DNA from: CAVPJC01 sp963705155
GTDB lineage: Bacteria > Chloroflexota > Anaerolineae > Anaerolineales > UBA4823
Direction of reading: 5' to 3'
Assembly: GCA_963705155.1 (NCBI GenBank)
Contig: CAVPJC010000014.1
Coordinates: 372,001 to 436,000, forward strand
DNA: 64,000 bases
The notes under the pieces are model-generated. The model saw only the letters and a program-made list of their open reading frames with translations. It was not told the origin of the DNA and made no database searches. Position numbers and translations under genes: made by a program. Within the stretch, counting starts at the first letter, position 1; the number at the start of each line of letters is the position of its first letter. Of this stretch, positions 63,586-64,000 are shown in pieces.

Positions 63586-64000
63586 TTGGCGATGATTGAC
63601 TTGGAAAAGACACCTACATTGGTTATGAAGTTTGGCGGGACTTCGGTGGGCAGCAGGGATGCTTTTCAATTCGCAGCAAATATTGTATCTGATGCCCTCT
63701 CGGCCTGGCCGCGCCTGGTCGTTGTTACTTCTGCCATGACGGGCGTAACCAACCTGCTTTTAACCAGTGCTGAGCAGGCTGTTAAGGGTGAGACTGAGTT
63801 CATTCACCATGCTGCCAGCCAGCTTCGTAGTCAGCATTTCGCCATAGTCGATGCGCTTTTGCCTGATCTTGCCCGAAGGGCTCAGGTGAAGCAAGAGCTG
63901 GGTTTTCTGATCACCGATTTTACCAATCTTTGCCAGGCGATTGCTATTCTGGGGGAAGCCACCCCCAGGGCCCTGGATGCAGTTTCATCCCTGGGTGAGC
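63586..64000 (+). CDS. lysC: aspartate kinase, N-terminal part (window edge)
   Basis: About 138 residues are visible. They open with LVMKFGGTSVGSRDAFQFAA, the ATP-binding KFGGTS motif of aspartokinases, then VVVTSAMTGVTNLLL. Aspartate kinase begins lysine, threonine, methionine and diaminopimelate synthesis. The start is either TTG at 63586 (GGGAG six bases upstream) or ATG at 63592. The gene runs off the window, so any ACT domains or fusion to homoserine dehydrogenase cannot be seen. Confidence 0.92.
   Translation, partial: MAMIDLEKTPTLVMKFGGTSVGSRDAFQFAANIVSDALSAWPRLVVVTSAMTGVTNLLLTSAEQAVKGETEFIHHAASQLRSQHFAIVDALLPDLARRAQVKQELGFLITDFTNLCQAIAILGEATPRALDAVSSLGE

Overview
The window looks like a piece of the chromosome of a free-living anaerobic or microaerophilic bacterium, most probably of the Chloroflexota (Anaerolineae type). 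This assignment is inferred from the mix of families: an MvhADG/HdrABC-type hydrogenase operon, a tandem 6-phosphofructokinase, an orphan gyrase-A beta-pinwheel, LCP, S41 and SH3 wall proteins, and a sucrase/ferredoxin-like protein. No rRNA, tRNA, IS element, phage gene or CRISPR array was seen.

Layout. 0.1-10.3 kb: a heterodimeric ABC exporter, a small ferredoxin, an acetyltransferase, an orphan GyrA C-terminal domain, a cytochrome b5-like protein, an ABC-2 exporter (ATPase plus permease) and a secreted tripeptidyl-aminopeptidase-like hydrolase. 10.4-17 kb: CPBP protease, DNA polymerase IV, RNA 3'-phosphate cyclase, an RluE-type pseudouridine synthase, pentapeptide-repeat and other small proteins. 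17-19.5 kb: AceK, then a secreted two-repeat protein. 19.6-27.8 kb: one long minus-strand operon, hdrC-hdrB-hdrA-mvhD-mvhG-mvhA-maturation protease-cNMP domain-GNAT. It should encode a flavin-based electron-bifurcating hydrogenase/heterodisulfide-reductase-type complex with a regulatory pair at its end. 28-33 kb: transketolase, a HEAT-like protein and glucose-6-phosphate dehydrogenase. 33-39 kb: zinc-ribbon and SH3 proteins, ErpA, a mutarotase-like protein, S41 peptidase, LCP ligase and SmpB. 39.3-41.7 kb: tandem PFK with an overlapping half-rhodanese. 41.9-50.1 kb: monooxygenase/alcohol dehydrogenase pair, GerMN lipoprotein, RsmC-like methyltransferase, a bactofilin-like protein with an attenuator-like leader, bL25, Nudix, TrmI and S9 peptidase. 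50.2-55.1 kb: cold-shock gene and the operon ATP-grasp, esterase, IscS, MnmA, small membrane protein. 55.3-64 kb: phosphohexomutase, TatD, polyprenyl synthase, then a PLP aminotransferase, a very unusual GCS2-ligase/M20-peptidase fusion, a LysE exporter and the start of an aspartokinase. That last cluster is the best candidate for an undescribed amino-acid or peptide pathway.

Quality note. At least 14 single-base frame breaks, every one repaired by removing one extra base, and two in-frame TAA codons interrupt otherwise well conserved genes, including transketolase, hydrogenase, HdrA/B and PFK. The pattern fits uncorrected insertion-type sequencing error much better than gene decay, so broken genes are annotated here across the break. 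Where two genes abut, the repaired frames usually end in the same ATGA overlap used by intact genes, which supports the repairs.
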